64,000 nucleotides of DNA from Diplonema papillatum (GCA_030068145.1 JAPJBO010001075.1:1-64000), one strand, 5' to 3'. Positions 1 through 10,035 are shown, numbered from the stretch's first letter. The notes: generated by a model from the sequence alone, not told the origin. Translations and numbers: made by a program.

Positions 1-3
1 TAC

Positions 4-219
4 CATGCAGGGTCAAAACCTTGTGTCTTTTTAAAACGCTCCCACGGGGCCGATGGAGCCCTAAAATTTTTTTTGGAAAAAAAAAAAATTGCTTCAACTC
101 CTCAAAAATTACTGCAGAGTTTGTTCCAAACTTTTTAAAATTCAAAAAACCCACTTTTTTTTCCGGAATTTTTTTTTTTTTGCCATTTTGAAAAAGACAC
201 AAGGTTTTGACCCTGCATG
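4..219 (+). mobile_element. MITE copy 1
   Basis: A 216-bp non-autonomous element bounded by inverted repeats that start CATGCAGGGTCAAAACC and end GGTTTTGACCCTGCATG. Its right flank is GTAC and its visible left flank is TAC at the window edge, which fits a 4-bp GTAC target duplication. The interior has a GC-rich block near one end (GGGGCCGATGGAGCCC) and A/T tracts. It belongs to the same family as the copies at 753, 1069, 1849, 2208, 2743 and 3867. Confidence 0.88.
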
Positions 220-752
220 GTACCGATAAGGTCGCAACCAGAAATGGGCAAAAGAGGTACCGATAAGGTCTCATGTGACGTTATCGGGACCGCCGCCAGT
301 TCTCTGTCTACCTGTTCCCATCGCAGTACGAGGATGAGAACTTATCCGGCGTAGAACGAAAGGGCGGATTGGTTACGACGAGGACGAGTTAGGGTTTCAG
401 ACAGGTATTCGGTCGATTATCCTTCGGATGCCGACCCTAGAAGCGCACGTTATGCGATGCGTCGCGGGGGATGGGTTTTATGTGGAAACGTTGGAAAGGA
501 ACGTTCTTACGGGTCTTGATTCTTGTGGTGAAACAATACACTCTCGAATTCCGCCATGTATCGGAATCGAGTTCTTCCAGACGCGGGGATGCGGCCGCGT
601 TGTCGTGATGGAAGGTCTGCCAGATTGTGGGCGGTTTCGACCCTCTCTAACCAAACTTCAAGGGAACTTGCCCTCCCTCGAACAGAAACTTCGTACCATT
701 TGATCGCAAAGCTGGTTGTCCGAGTAACCTTTAACTGCTGTTGCCTGTGTAC

Positions 753-964
753 CATGCAGGGTCAAAACCTTGTGTCTTTTTAAAACGCTCCCGCGGGGCC
801 GATGGAGCCCTAAAAAAAATTTTGGAAAAAAAAAAAATTGCTCAACTTCCTCAAAAATTGCTGCAGAGTTTGTTCTAAACTTTTAAAATTCAAAAAACCC
901 ATTTTTTTTCCAGAATTTTTTTTTTGGCCATTTTCAAAAAGACACAAGGTTTTGACCCTGCATG
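753..964 (+). mobile_element. MITE copy 2
   Basis: A 212-bp element with the family's terminal inverted repeats, flanked on both sides by GTAC (749-752 and 965-968). It is inserted in the hAT transposase coding region in the same orientation as copy 1. Confidence 0.92.
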
Positions 965-1068
965 GTACACACGTTATCGATGAAATAGTACTGCGGGATG
1001 TTGCAGAATTCATCCTCCGGGAACAGGACGTCGTGCTTGTCATTCAGCAGGCAACTGGACAGATAAAA

Positions 1069-1280
1069 CATGCAGGGTCAAAACCTTGTGTCTTTTTGAA
1101 AATGGCAAAAAAAAAATTTCCAGAAAAAAGATGGGTTTTTTGAATTTTAAAAGTTTGGAACAAACTCTGCAGTAATTTTTGAGGAAGTTGAGCGAATTTT
1201 TTTTTTTCCGAAAAAATTTTTAGGGCTCCATCGGCCCCGCGGGAGCGTTTTAAAAAGACACAAGGTTTTGACCCTGCATG
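1069..1280 (-). mobile_element. MITE copy 3
   Basis: A 212-bp family member in reverse orientation, with the GC-rich block near its right end. The right flank is ATAA (1281-1284). The left flank reads ATAAAA (1063-1068), so the target duplication is ATAA with two extra A bases. Confidence 0.88.
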
Positions 1281-1848
1281 ATAACGCTTTCAGCCACCAC
1301 ACTTCCCGCAGTCGCTTCCCGAGCTTCACGACGTTCATTCTGGAATATTGCCGCGATCGAATCGGGTGGATATATGCTCGCCCTATCGATCCCGTCATGC
1401 AATCTCTCTTGTTTTCCAAGGAACCGCGACCACCATCTCGGATGTTTGCAGAGAAGTGGACTCGCTCGAAGCAGAATTGAGGGCACTAAGCTCGGAAGAA
1501 AGGGCCAAAAAGATCACGAAATACTACACTTGCTGGCGCCGTTCGTTCTTCGAAGCGACCAACGTTGCCGTTACCCCTGCAGCGTTCAGCACATTCCATC
1601 AGACTATCGCCTCCCCATACATTGCTGCACTCCTCAAGTCCACAACGGTCCGGTTTGAATCCAAGGAAGTTCTTCGGCACTTCGTTGTCTTTGACCGCAT
1701 TGCGTGGCCAGAGGGCGCGCACCTTACAAACTGGGGGGATGAACACATCCGGGAGCTCTACAGATACTACAGCAAGCCCGGCCGGGTCACGTACCGACAA
1801 TATGAAGTGGACGTGCCAGCAACAGACACGATGCCTCGACCCACATAC

Positions 1849-2059
1849 CATGCAGGGTCAAAACCTTGTGTCTTTTTGGAAATGGCAAAAAAAAAAATTC
1901 CAGAAAAAAATGGGTTTTTTCAATTTTAAAAGTTTGGAACAAACTCTGCAGTAATTTTTGCTGAACTTGAGCGAAATTTTTTTTTTCCAACTTTCTTTTT
2001 TGGGGTCCATCGGCCCCGCAGGAGCGTTTTAAAAAGACACAAGGTTTTGACCCTGCATG
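1849..2059 (-). mobile_element. MITE copy 4
   Basis: A 211-bp family member in reverse orientation with a perfect ATAC target duplication (1845-1848 and 2060-2063). Discounting it joins the hAT frame across the site. Confidence 0.92.
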
Positions 2060-2207
2060 ATACAGCACCACTCGCTCGGAAACGAAGACAGACCACGGCA
2101 CTCCCCTTTTGCACGGAATGACCGAGGCAGACCTGGTGAGAGACTGGACCCTACTTAAGGAGGTTCTACGCGCCTCAAGATACTCCAAAAATGCACACGC
2201 AGTGTAT

Positions 2208-2419
2208 CATGCGGGGTCAAAACCTTGTGTCTTTTTAAAACGCTCCCGCGGGGCCGATGGAGCCCTAAAAATTTTTTTGGAAAAAAAAAAATTTGCTCAA
2301 CTTCCTCAAAAATTACTGCAGAGTTTGTTCCAAACTTTTAAAATTCAAAAAACCCAATTTTTTTCCGGAATTTTTTTTTTTGCCATTTTCAAAATGACAC
2401 AAGGTTTTGACCCTGCATG
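2208..2419 (+). mobile_element. MITE copy 5
   Basis: A 212-bp family member with a perfect GTAT target duplication (2204-2207 and 2420-2423). The transposase frame happens to stay open through this copy. Confidence 0.92.
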
Positions 2420-2742
2420 GTATCAAGCCTTCGCCCCTGATGGCACTGCGAGTGCCCGCATGCAGCCATTGAGACAACTGGTCGAACTGGCACAGACCAT
2501 TGTCAGTTCCTCTGCAGAAAGTGAACGCCAGTTCAGTACCCTGGCCCGTGTAAAGACCCGACTGCGCAACCGCATGCTGAACACGACACTGCGCGCCCTC
2601 TTTTTCATCGAAGACACCGATGAGAAGGAGATGGACGACGCGACTGCGGAGGAGGTAATCGACCTTTTTACTTCTGGCTTCGCAGCCGAAGCCCTAAGGG
2701 CAGCATGGTTTGCTGGAGAGTCTGAGCCGGTGGAGAAGGTAG

Positions 2743-2952
2743 CATGCAGGGTCAAAACCTTGTGTCTTTTTGAAAATGGCAAAAAAAAATTTCCGGAAAA
2801 AAATTGGGTTTTTTGAATTTTAAAAGTTTGGAACAAACTCTGCAGTAATTTTTGAGGAAGTTGAGCAAAAAATTTTTTTCCAAAAAATTTTTTAGGGCTC
2901 CATCGGCCCCGCGGGAGCGTTTTAAAAAGACACAAGGTTTTGACCCTGCATG
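2743..2952 (-). mobile_element. MITE copy 6
   Basis: A 210-bp family member in reverse orientation with a perfect GTAG target duplication (2739-2742 and 2953-2956). It lies about 12 codons before the hAT stop codon. Confidence 0.92.
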
Positions 2953-3239
2953 GTAGCGAAAAAGCGCAAAATTGACTTGACACTACCCTGAAACCTTGCT
3001 GCACCTCCTTGTCCTGTCTTGACTTCTTCTTTTGTTAACTTGTACCCGTCCCTTCCACCAGACCAACCGCACGTATTCTCCGACTCTCTCTTCCTCCTTG
3101 CACCACGAACCGCCGAAGACTCAGAATGGAAGGACAGATGCGGGTGGACGGGCTCTGTACGACGTGAGGGCGAGAAAAATTTTCTCGCTGACAGAAGAAA
3201 TTTTTTCGCCAGCATTTTTGGCCTTGCTGGCGGGCAGAA

Positions 3240-3375
3240 TAACCCCTGTTTCACTAGTGAAAAAAAAAAATTTTTTTTCACTAGTGAAAAAAAACACCCA
3301 GTTTTTTTTTCAACTAGTGAAAAAAGAACTTTTTTTCTTCACTAGTGAAAAAAAAATTTTTTTTTTTCACTGGTG
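3240..3375. repeat. Cluster of TTCACTAGTGAA palindromes
   Basis: Several palindromes of the form TTTTCACTAGTGAAAA, separated by A and T tracts, with the last copies diverged (CAACTAGTG, CACTGGTG). Every unit is self-complementary and also pairs with its neighbours, so the stretch can fold in several ways. No coding function is visible. Confidence 0.7.
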
Positions 3376-3565
3376 CCAATTTTTTTTTTCCCCCATTTTT
3401 TTGGCTGAAAGTGGTCAAGAACAGGTCAAAAGTGCAGTTGTATGCAGTTTTGGCTGCCCCGGCTAAATCATGCTGAACCACGCCCCCCCCACCCAAACAC
3501 ACTACCAAACCAGCACTATCTGGTGGTGTGGCAAACCTGGCACCTGCCAGTTCAAAAAACTTCCA

Positions 3566-3862
3566 TTGTGAGAGAAAAAAAGTCTCTCAGGTTGGAAATT
3601 GGGGAAAAATCCCCACTGTGCATTCGTTTCTTGTTTTTTTGGGTTTCGGGGGCCTTTCCGAGGTCCCTTGGGGGTGGAAAAGGCCTCTCGGCAGTGAAAA
3701 CGGTCGCCACTCGGGACCCCTCCGGGGCCCAACCGTTTTCCCTGCCTCGAGGCCTTTTTCCACCCCCTCGGGACCTCTACAAGGCCCCCTCAACCCGAAA
3801 AACAAAAACTCACTACAGTGGGTTTTCCCCAATTTCTCCCACTTTGACCAGTGAGAGAACGT
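3566..3862. repeat. Long imperfect inverted repeat (foldback element)
   Basis: A roughly 300-bp palindrome-like block. The left arm runs from GTGAGAGAAAAAAAG through TTTCGGGGGCCTTTCCGAGG to GAAAACGGTCGCC. The right arm is its imperfect reverse complement and ends near CAGTGAGAGAACG. It has no ORF of its own. The short spacer between arms and the mismatches suggest an old foldback MITE. Clear target duplications were not found. MITE copy 7 starts immediately to its right. Confidence 0.65.
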
Positions 3863-3866
3863 ATAT

Positions 3867-4078
3867 CATGCAGGGTCAAAACCTTGTGTCTTTTTAAAAC
3901 GCTCCTGCGGGGCCGATGGACCCCAAAAAAGAAAGTTGGAAAAAAAAAATTTCGCTCAAGTTCAGCAAAAATTACTGCAGAGTTTGTTCCAAACTTTTAA
4001 AATTGAAAAAACCCAATTTTTTTCTGGAATTTTTTTTTTTGCCATTTCCAAAAAGACACAAGGTTTTGACCCTGCATG
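3867..4078 (+). mobile_element. MITE copy 7
   Basis: A 212-bp member of the CATGCAGGG family with a perfect ATAT target duplication (3863-3866 and 4079-4082). Its interior (GATGGACCCC, then A-rich, then TTGG) is closest to the recombinase-carrying element at 58794, which helps define the internal deletion. Confidence 0.92.
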
Positions 4079-4084
4079 ATATTT

Positions 4085-4260
4085 TCCCCCGAGTCCTTAG
4101 GTGACACACTTTAACCCTCTTTTTCATTTTCTTCTCTTAGCAGCCCTTTGACCAATGCATTTTTTTCTCCCTGAGTCGTTCCTCAGGTAGGTGACACACT
4201 TTTTAAAACCCCTTTTTCTACGTTTTCTTCTCTTAGAGCTGGTCCTTTGGCCAATGCCTT
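4085..4260 (+). repeat. Imperfect tandem duplication, ~85 bp
   Basis: Two adjacent units each contain AGGTGACACACTTT, a pyrimidine run ending TTTTCTTCTCTTAG, and CCAATGC. The TTCTCTTAG end resembles a splice acceptor but no exon was recognised. It sits just before the LINE fragment. Confidence 0.5.
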
Positions 4261-4344
4261 TTTCTGTTGTACAGTAGATTATCTGGGAAAACCCCCGAAA
4301 AAACCCAGCAATAAAAAAGAACATGCCCAAAAAAAAAAAACAAA

Positions 4345-5193
4345 AAAAACTGGGCAGCACTGCGCTGGATCGGCGGCCGAAGCGCAGGAGGGGAAGCGAG
4401 GGGTGATCACGATCCCGAGCGGGGAAGGGGCCACTCAAGCGAGCAACTCATGCCGGTCGCGTCTGGGCAACGCGTCTGGTTTGAAGGGGACTGGGGGTGC
4501 AGGAGGAGCCGCCACCCCCACTGTGAGCTTGAGGGGTCCCCGACCTGTGAAGGTGACTGTGAGTCCTGAGCCCACCCGAGGGCGTCAAGCAGCGGATCCT
4601 GGCAGCCAGTCAGCCAGGGCAGGGCGGGAGGGACAGCAGAGGGCGGCGACAGCGCCAGCCAGGAAAAGGAGTGCGGCGGTGCAGAGGGTGGTAGACCCCA
4701 AGAAAGTGAAAGAGGGCCAGGACGGACGGAACGGCCAAGGAGTCAGCGGCACAAGATGCCAACAAGGACCCCCCCTTGCCGGGGGAGGGAAACCAGGAGC
4801 GAGCGGGAGGTCAGGCAACCCCAAGTCACAGGAACAAAGCGCGCAAAAGAGCCAGGGAGCGAGTCAGCCCTTGACAGGGGTAGCTCGGAGCGCAGCATCA
4901 TCATCAGTCAGCGGCAGCAAAAACAAACACACAAACCCAGGAGCAGGAGCGGAGCAGGGAGAGATGGTTGACCTCACTCTCCCTGATGCTGTCGTGACTC
5001 GGCCTGACAAGCCCCCCTCCGGGGGAGTCACGGGGGATGGCCTCCTCAGCAGCAGTCTCTAAGGGCCCCCGGTTGTTTTAGTGGGTAGCGTTCGGCCACC
5101 ATAGCTCCACGAACGTAGTCCCACACTCTCCGCTTAGTCCACGGGGGTCGTGCGTAAAGCATTTTTTCCGGGTTACCAAAAAAAACAAAACAA
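4345..5193 (+). mobile_element. 5'-truncated LINE 3' end with poly(A)
   Basis: An open frame to 5062 encodes a low-complexity, Gln/Ser/Gly/Pro-rich tail ending LLSSSL, with no reverse transcriptase motifs, followed by a ~130-bp 3' UTR and an A-rich tail (5178-5200). The UTR shares GTTTTAGTGGGTA, AGTCCCACACTC and GTCGTGCGT...GTTACC plus A-tract with the 3' end of LINE2 (32305-32440). The last ~420 bp recurs at 9553-10035. It is inferred to be a truncated insertion of a sister subfamily of LINE2. Confidence 0.7.
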
Positions 5194-5319
5194 AAAAAAC
5201 TGCCCAAGGTCGCAAGGCCTGGGCAGAAAAGGGGGAAAACGCCACCCAGGGTCACAAGGCCTGGGCAGCACTTGTGCTGAGCTGTTGAGTGACCCTTCTA
5301 ACAACTTTTTGGTCCAGAA

Positions 5320-5485
5320 ACTGACCAAAAAAGCTGATCCAGTTCTTTTTGATCCAGTTTTTTTTGATCCAGTTTTTTTTGATCCAGGTGTACCCACCTG
5401 AAAAAAACTGGATCAAAGTTTGATCCAGTTTTTTGACCAGGAAAGTTGATCCAGTTTTTATTGATCCAGATTGGGTTGATCCAGA
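5320..5485. repeat. GATCCAGTTTTTT short tandem and inverted repeat
   Basis: Several copies of GATCCAGTTTTTTTT in both orientations around a GGTGTACCCACC centre, so the region can form a hairpin. No coding content is visible. Confidence 0.65.
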
Positions 5486-6520
5486 CCCGCCTTCGGGGCC
5501 CCTCGTGGCATCACGTGTCGCGAGTTGACGCCCACGCCTGGCACGGCGAGCCGGTGAGGGAGTGATGGTGGCAGAACCGAACCCGAAACCGAACCTCAAC
5601 CCGAAACTGAACCAGTGCCCGATAGCCTCGGATAGGAAACCAAACTCAGAACTGAACCCAGATTACAAGACAGATGGCCAGAACCGCGGAGGACGGTGGG
5701 CTAACAACCCAAGGTGTTGCCGACAGACGGAATCTGCAGCTCACGCAAGAATGGCTGATTCCTTCCTAAAGTCATCAACTGTCGTTGTGCCCACGCCTGC
5801 ACCGCAACTGGTTGCACACACACCGGTTGCACGACGGTGGACACAGCTTCCTTCACTGCAGGCTTCACTGCGTAAGTGAAATCAGCTGTGACTGTGGCTG
5901 ACTCGCAGCCGCGTGACAGCGGTGCCTTCACTCCACTGAGCCAGTAGTCCCGGTCCTGCTGCTGTTCCTTGCTGCAGCTGCTGCTCCATTGTCCAGCGGT
6001 AACTGGACCAGCCTCTCCACTCCAGGCACTCGGAGTCGGACAGCTATAGCGATACCCTGTGTTCTGGTCCCCGAATCTGGAGGTGAATCCTGTAGACGGT
6101 GGGTGTGCAGTTTACGGCTGCCGCGACACTCAGTGACTGACACTGTGACAGTCACAGTGTGACACAGCCTCAACAAGGAATGACCGTGGTCACTGGTATG
6201 TCAGGCCAAGAAACGGATCATGAGTCTGATGAGATCAGTTGTCTCGCCTGACTCTTGGCTGTAGCATCTGGCCAGCTACTACAGTTCTGTCACCGCGATT
6301 AGCCCCGAACGTCAGCGTGGCACGCTTGCTTGAGCCTCCCAAGTTGAGGCACCCGATCGGGGATCGAGTGTGGCCGCGGTGGCCAGCTTGAAGTTGTGAA
6401 ACGGTGCAACCAGTCACTCTGAGGCACCCAGAACGTCTTGAGACGTCTCGGGTGGGGCATTGAAGCCAGCTTTATGCCTACGGACAAGGAAACACCAAAA
6501 ACAGATGGAAGGGGCTGGAC
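5486..6520. other. Unassigned spacer
   Basis: I see no recognisable gene in this kilobase. Around 5578-5615 there is a short degenerate run of CCGAAACCGAACC units. The remainder has stops in all frames at ordinary spacing and no splice-linked ORF that I can defend. Confidence 0.4.
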
Positions 6521-6524
6521 TGGT

Positions 6525-6880
6525 TCAAAATTTTTGGTCAAATTTTTGGGGTCCACATTTTTGGGGTCGAAATTTTGGGTCCAAAATTTTGGGTCCAAAT
6601 TTTGGGTCCAAATTTTTGGTCGAAATCTTTGGGGTCCAATTTTTGGGGGCGAAATTTTGGGTCCAAAAATTTTGGTCGAAACTTTTGGTCCTAATTTTTG
6701 GTCCAATTTTTTGGTCGAAACTTTGGGTCGAATTTTTTGGGTCCAGATTTTTGGTCAAAATCTAGTTGGGCAAAATGTTGGGGCAATTTTTGGTCGAAAA
6801 TTTTGCCAAATTGCACAAATTTGCACAAATTTGCACAAATTTGTGCAAATTTGCACAAATTTGCACAAATTTGTTTGGGA
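6525..6880. repeat. Degenerate AATTTTTGGTCC repeats and 11-bp CAAATTTGCAC repeats
   Basis: From 6525 to 6790 a 12-18-bp degenerate unit (AAATTTTTGGGGTCC) repeats many times. From 6805 to 6875 an 11-bp unit (CAAATTTGCAC) repeats about six times with one inverted unit. Long apparent ORFs here are by-products of the repeat period. Confidence 0.75.
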
Positions 6881-6954
6881 TGGGATATAAGGGAAATTTA
6901 CCAATACAATAGTGTACAATAATCCATTCGTTTCACAACCGTGAAAATAGCTAT

Positions 6955-7135
6955 TTTTTCCCGGTAAATAAGAGTAGTTTTTTTCCCCGAAGTTAGTTTT
7001 GCTCCCGAGCCGAAGGCGAGGGAGCAAAACTAACTGGGAGGGGAAAAAACGTGTCCCGAAAAAAAGTTTTTCTCCTGAGCCGGAGGCGAGGGAGAAAAAC
7101 TTTTTTGAGGGACACACGCCTTATTTACCGGGGAA
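6955..7135. repeat. Twin stem-loop foldback element
   Basis: Two perfect hairpins lie in tandem. Hairpin one has AGTTAGTTTTGCTCCC paired with GGGAGCAAAACTAACT around loop GAGCCGAAGGCGA. Hairpin two has AAGTTTTTCTCC paired with GGAGAAAAACTT around loop TGAGCCGGAGGCGA. The pair is enclosed by an outer inverted repeat, CCCGGTAAATAAG and CTTATTTACCGGG. A related outer arm, TTACCGGGAAAACGATTTG, occurs near 9436. The conserved GCCGAAGGCGA-type loops are unusual for a simple MITE. Confidence 0.72.
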
Positions 7136-7502
7136 ACGATATTTTTTTCCCGGTTTCTGGACGTTTTTCTCCCGCCTGTGGCTACACCTGTTGGTCGTTG
7201 GCAGTCAAGCATCCTGTGCTACCAAGTGTTCTGCGCGGCTATTTGGGTTCGCGGTCAAGCGTTCTACGGCTGGTGTTTTCTCGTCTCGGCGAGTGTAGTG
7301 CTGGTGATATGACTCAGCGTGTGCGGCGTCCTGGTGTCGGTCAGCACAGGGGGGGAAAGGAGCGGAAGAGAAGAAACTAGCCAACAATGATGAGCAGGAT
7401 CAGCAGAGATTCGTGTGATGAACAAGCGCAATGGCGAAAGAATGGTTGCAGAGGATCGTCGTCAAAGGTAAAGAGGTGCTGGTGAAAGAATGGTAGTTGG
7501 TT
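7136..7502. other. Spacer without a recognised gene
   Basis: Nothing recognisable is present except the arm of the preceding hairpin element at its left edge. It runs into the 3' end of the tyrosine recombinase remnant. Confidence 0.4.
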
Positions 7503-7925
7503 CTACTCTTTCTTGACAACTGCACAGGATGCATTCTCGATAGAGATTGTCAAGCGAAGATTGATGTCATGTGAAGTAGCTGCGGAAGCAGCAACGGACA
7601 CAGGGGCCACCAACGGTGTGGGATCCGCTGGCTGCAGCAGGTTTGCCATCTGGGTGGCTGCTCGCTTTGTTCCATCGATGTAGCGGGACGCAGTCTTCTG
7701 GCTTGTCCGACCGAAGTGCCGCTTCAGCTGAGTGTCATTCGCGCCATTTTCGGCAGCGACAGTTGCTGCGGTGCGTCGCATTGCATGTGAGGTGTACAGG
7801 GCATGCTCTGAGAGCCCAAGTGTTTCTGCAATGTTCTTCGTGATGTCGTAAAGGTAGTTCTTCCCTCGTCGCTGCTGCTCACGCTTGGGGAACGCTTCCT
7901 CTTCACCATTTTTGATGCCTGCCCA
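7503..7925 (-). pseudogene. C-terminal part of a Crypton-like tyrosine recombinase
   Basis: Read on the minus strand, the segment encodes a tyrosine-recombinase catalytic tail: SHAMRRTAATVAAENGAND (H..R box), then QLKRHFG, then TASRYID with the presumptive nucleophile Tyr. Only this C-terminal portion is visible. The upstream part, with the first catalytic Arg and the N-terminal DNA-binding domain, is missing. The coding segment may start at a splice acceptor near 7925 (GGGTGGGCAG) and the frame is open upstream to 8009. It differs clearly from the intact recombinase at 59114-60253. The order and spacing of motifs resemble Crypton/DIRS recombinases. Whether it is a fragment or one exon of a larger element is unknown. 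Confidence 0.62.
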
Positions 7926-8049
7926 CCCTTTGATTTGCCTTTGGTGATTTTTGAGTTTGCGGGAAAAAAACTCCTTAGGGTAGGCGTTTTTTTTTTTTTT
8001 TTGGCCCATGTCCGTCGGCCCACAGAAATTTTACGCGCGCACGCGCAAA

Positions 8050-8113
8050 AAAAAAAAAGGTCGTGCGTCACGCATTTCTCCCCTCAGTTACCAAAAAAAA
8101 AAAAACTTTTCAG
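8050..8113 (+). mobile_element. Orphan LINE 3' tail
   Basis: The sequence GTCGTGCGTCACGCATTTCT, then CCCCTCAGTTACC, then a run of A matches the terminal 3' UTR and poly(A) junction of LINE2 at 32381-32440. This is what an extremely 5'-truncated LINE insertion looks like. Confidence 0.72.
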
Positions 8114-9420
8114 AAAAAAAAAACTTTTGCCACAAGACTTTCTGCTACTGGATGTCACACCATATGTGCCGGCTATACTACTGGCCGGTCCGCTGTTGGC
8201 ACTTTTGTGCCCGTTCTTGGTGGAATTTCTGGACGATGAGCTCAAAGATGAGTGTGATGATGAACTTGATGTGTCCGAGGGGTTGCGGTGGCAGTCTAGA
8301 GTTCAGTAGTCCTGAACGTCGCGCGGGGTGCGTTTCGACAAAAGCTTCCATAGTCGAATGCGAAGAGCTACCCGCAGATAGTATGGTGAACTTCAACTTC
8401 TGCTTTCCTCCACCTTGTGCAAGGATGGTTGCTCTCGCGGCTTCTGCGGTGGTCTGCTGTTGAAACCCCAAAAGACGGACATCGACCCCGTCGTTTCGGG
8501 TGTAGTGGCTTTGTCGATGTTACTCGAGTTCACAAAGATGAACTGTTTAGTGTAAACGGAGTTTGTCGGTACGCTGCCGACCCTCCTGTCAGCAAGCTGT
8601 AGCCAGTGGCCACCTTCTCATGCGTAGCAAACGGCCGGACTCACAAGATGTACCTCACCCACATCGAAAGAGACCAGTGATGTCTCGACATCCGCACGGA
8701 GGGCAGGTGCTTCTAGCACACGGCAATTGGTTAGACGCCGTGTGCAACGAAGGCAGTTATGCTCAGGGGTGTGCGGTCTAGACTGTCAGGTGACGAGTGC
8801 CGTTTTCTTCGCAAATATACACCGCACCACAAGGCATTGCCGCCGGTCGCAAGCACCGTGAACGCATCGCTTGCCCCGCGTCCTTTTAATGCCTCCTCAG
8901 TCGAGTCTCAGATACGTCCCTACTAGTAGCTGCTTCAGGCGTCGGAACGCATAGACGCGTGCACTGCCCCGGACTGGTTCTGTGTGATAATCGCACCACA
9001 GCGGCAAACCCTCCCGACATGCCTTGCCGGTAAAACCGCGCACATTTTCGAGGCTGAGGCTGTGCTTGTATCCCGCGTGCTTCGACTGCGTCCAGCAGGA
9101 GCTGGCTAAAGCTACGCGAATCTTGCTGTTTAGATTGACACCAACGTCAAAGTAGCACGATATTGCTTGCCCAGCGCACCAACCCAGCACCAGTCATAGT
9201 CGGCTTCAAAGTCCATACACACTGAGGTAAACAACGTCTACGCGATTCGCATCGCCGTGAAGTATCGGTGTGATGAACAGGTTTTCGACTTTCGCGAGCC
9301 GGACACGCTCGTGACTCCGCCTGCAGTCGCTCTCACGACCGGTTCCAATGCACAGATCCCAAAAGTTTTTTTTTCCCAGGGGTTTCCAAAAATTTACGCA
9401 CGCGCGGACATGGGCCAAAA
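8114..9420. other. Unassigned spacer
   Basis: No gene was recognised on either strand. A possible 97-residue minus-strand frame at 8178-8471 shows no family motifs and lies beside transposon remnants. I do not call it. Confidence 0.4.
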
Positions 9421-9552
9421 AAACCGCCTACCCTTACCGGGAAAACGATTTGTATTTCCCGGAAACTTACTAGTAAAAGGGAGAAAAAGTCCAGAAACCG
9501 GGAAAAAAAAATATTTCTCACCACAATTTTTTTTTCCGAAAAAAAAAAATTT

Positions 9553-10035
9553 GTGGTGCAGAGGGTGGTAGACCCCAAGAAAATGAAAGAGGGCCAGGAC
9601 GGACGGAACGGCCAAGGAGTCAGCGGCACAAGATGCCAACAAGGACCCCCCCTTGCCGGGGGAGGTCCTTGTTGGCATCTTGGAGGGAAACCAGGAGCGA
9701 GCGGGAGAACAGGCAACCTCAAGTCACAGGAACAAAGCGCGCAAAAGAGCCAGGGAGCAAGTCAGCCCTTGACAGGGGCAGCTCGGAGCGCAGCATCACC
9801 ATCAGCAAATCAGATCAGCGGTAGCAAAAACAAACAAACAAACCCAGGAGCAGGAGCGGAGCAGGGAGAGATGGTTGACCTCACTCTCCCTGATGCTGTC
9901 GTGACTCGGCCTGACAAGCCCCCCTCCGGGGGAGTCACGGGGGATGGCCTCCTCAGCAGCAGTCTCTAAGGGCCCCCGGTTGTTTTAGTGGGTAGCGTTC
10001 GGCCACCATAGCTCCACGAACGTAGTCCCACACTC
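9553..10035 (+). mobile_element. Truncated LINE 3' end, second copy
   Basis: Starting near GTGCAGAGGGTGGTAGACC, this is a close copy of 4680-5130. It has the same Gln/Ser/Gly-rich tail ending LLSSSL (stop 9967-9969) and the same 3' UTR start (GGGCCCCCGGTTGTTTTAG). It differs by a short inverted duplication near 9640-9680. The copy stops before the poly(A) tail, where a MITE fragment joins. The left junction follows a hairpin-like A/T stretch at 9520-9550. Confidence 0.72.

Larger units (their letters stand above)
556..2991 (+). pseudogene. hAT-family transposase, interrupted by five MITEs
   Basis: This is the coding remnant of a hAT transposase. The clearest part is the C-terminal dimerisation domain at about 2425-2740, with the motif SSSAESERQFSTLARVKTRL, followed by the basic end KKRKID and a stop at 2989-2991. 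Earlier pieces lie at 556-752, 965-1068, 1285-1848 and 2060-2207. The gene is cut by MITEs at 753, 1069, 1849, 2208 and 2743. In each case, discounting the MITE and one target copy keeps the flanking frame open, so the gene was probably intact-like when the MITEs landed. At least one frameshift remains near 1400. The N-terminal BED-finger region and the first catalytic Asp region were not recognised, so the 5' limit is uncertain. It is inferred to be dead. Confidence 0.72.

Noticed and set aside
753..2952. MITEs acting as spliced introns (introners) in the hAT gene
   Set aside because: Although removal keeps the frame, the right ends read CCCTGCATG plus the target copy, with no AG acceptor at the required position, while host introns use clear AG.
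3019..3466. Overlapping ORFs of about 100-145 residues near the palindrome cluster
   Set aside because: They read through A/T homopolymers and palindromes, giving Phe/Lys runs with no domain.
6438..6890. 150-residue ORF rich in WVQNFGSKF-type repeats and its reverse frames
   Set aside because: It is the translation of a degenerate short repeat; frames on both strands stay open for the same reason.
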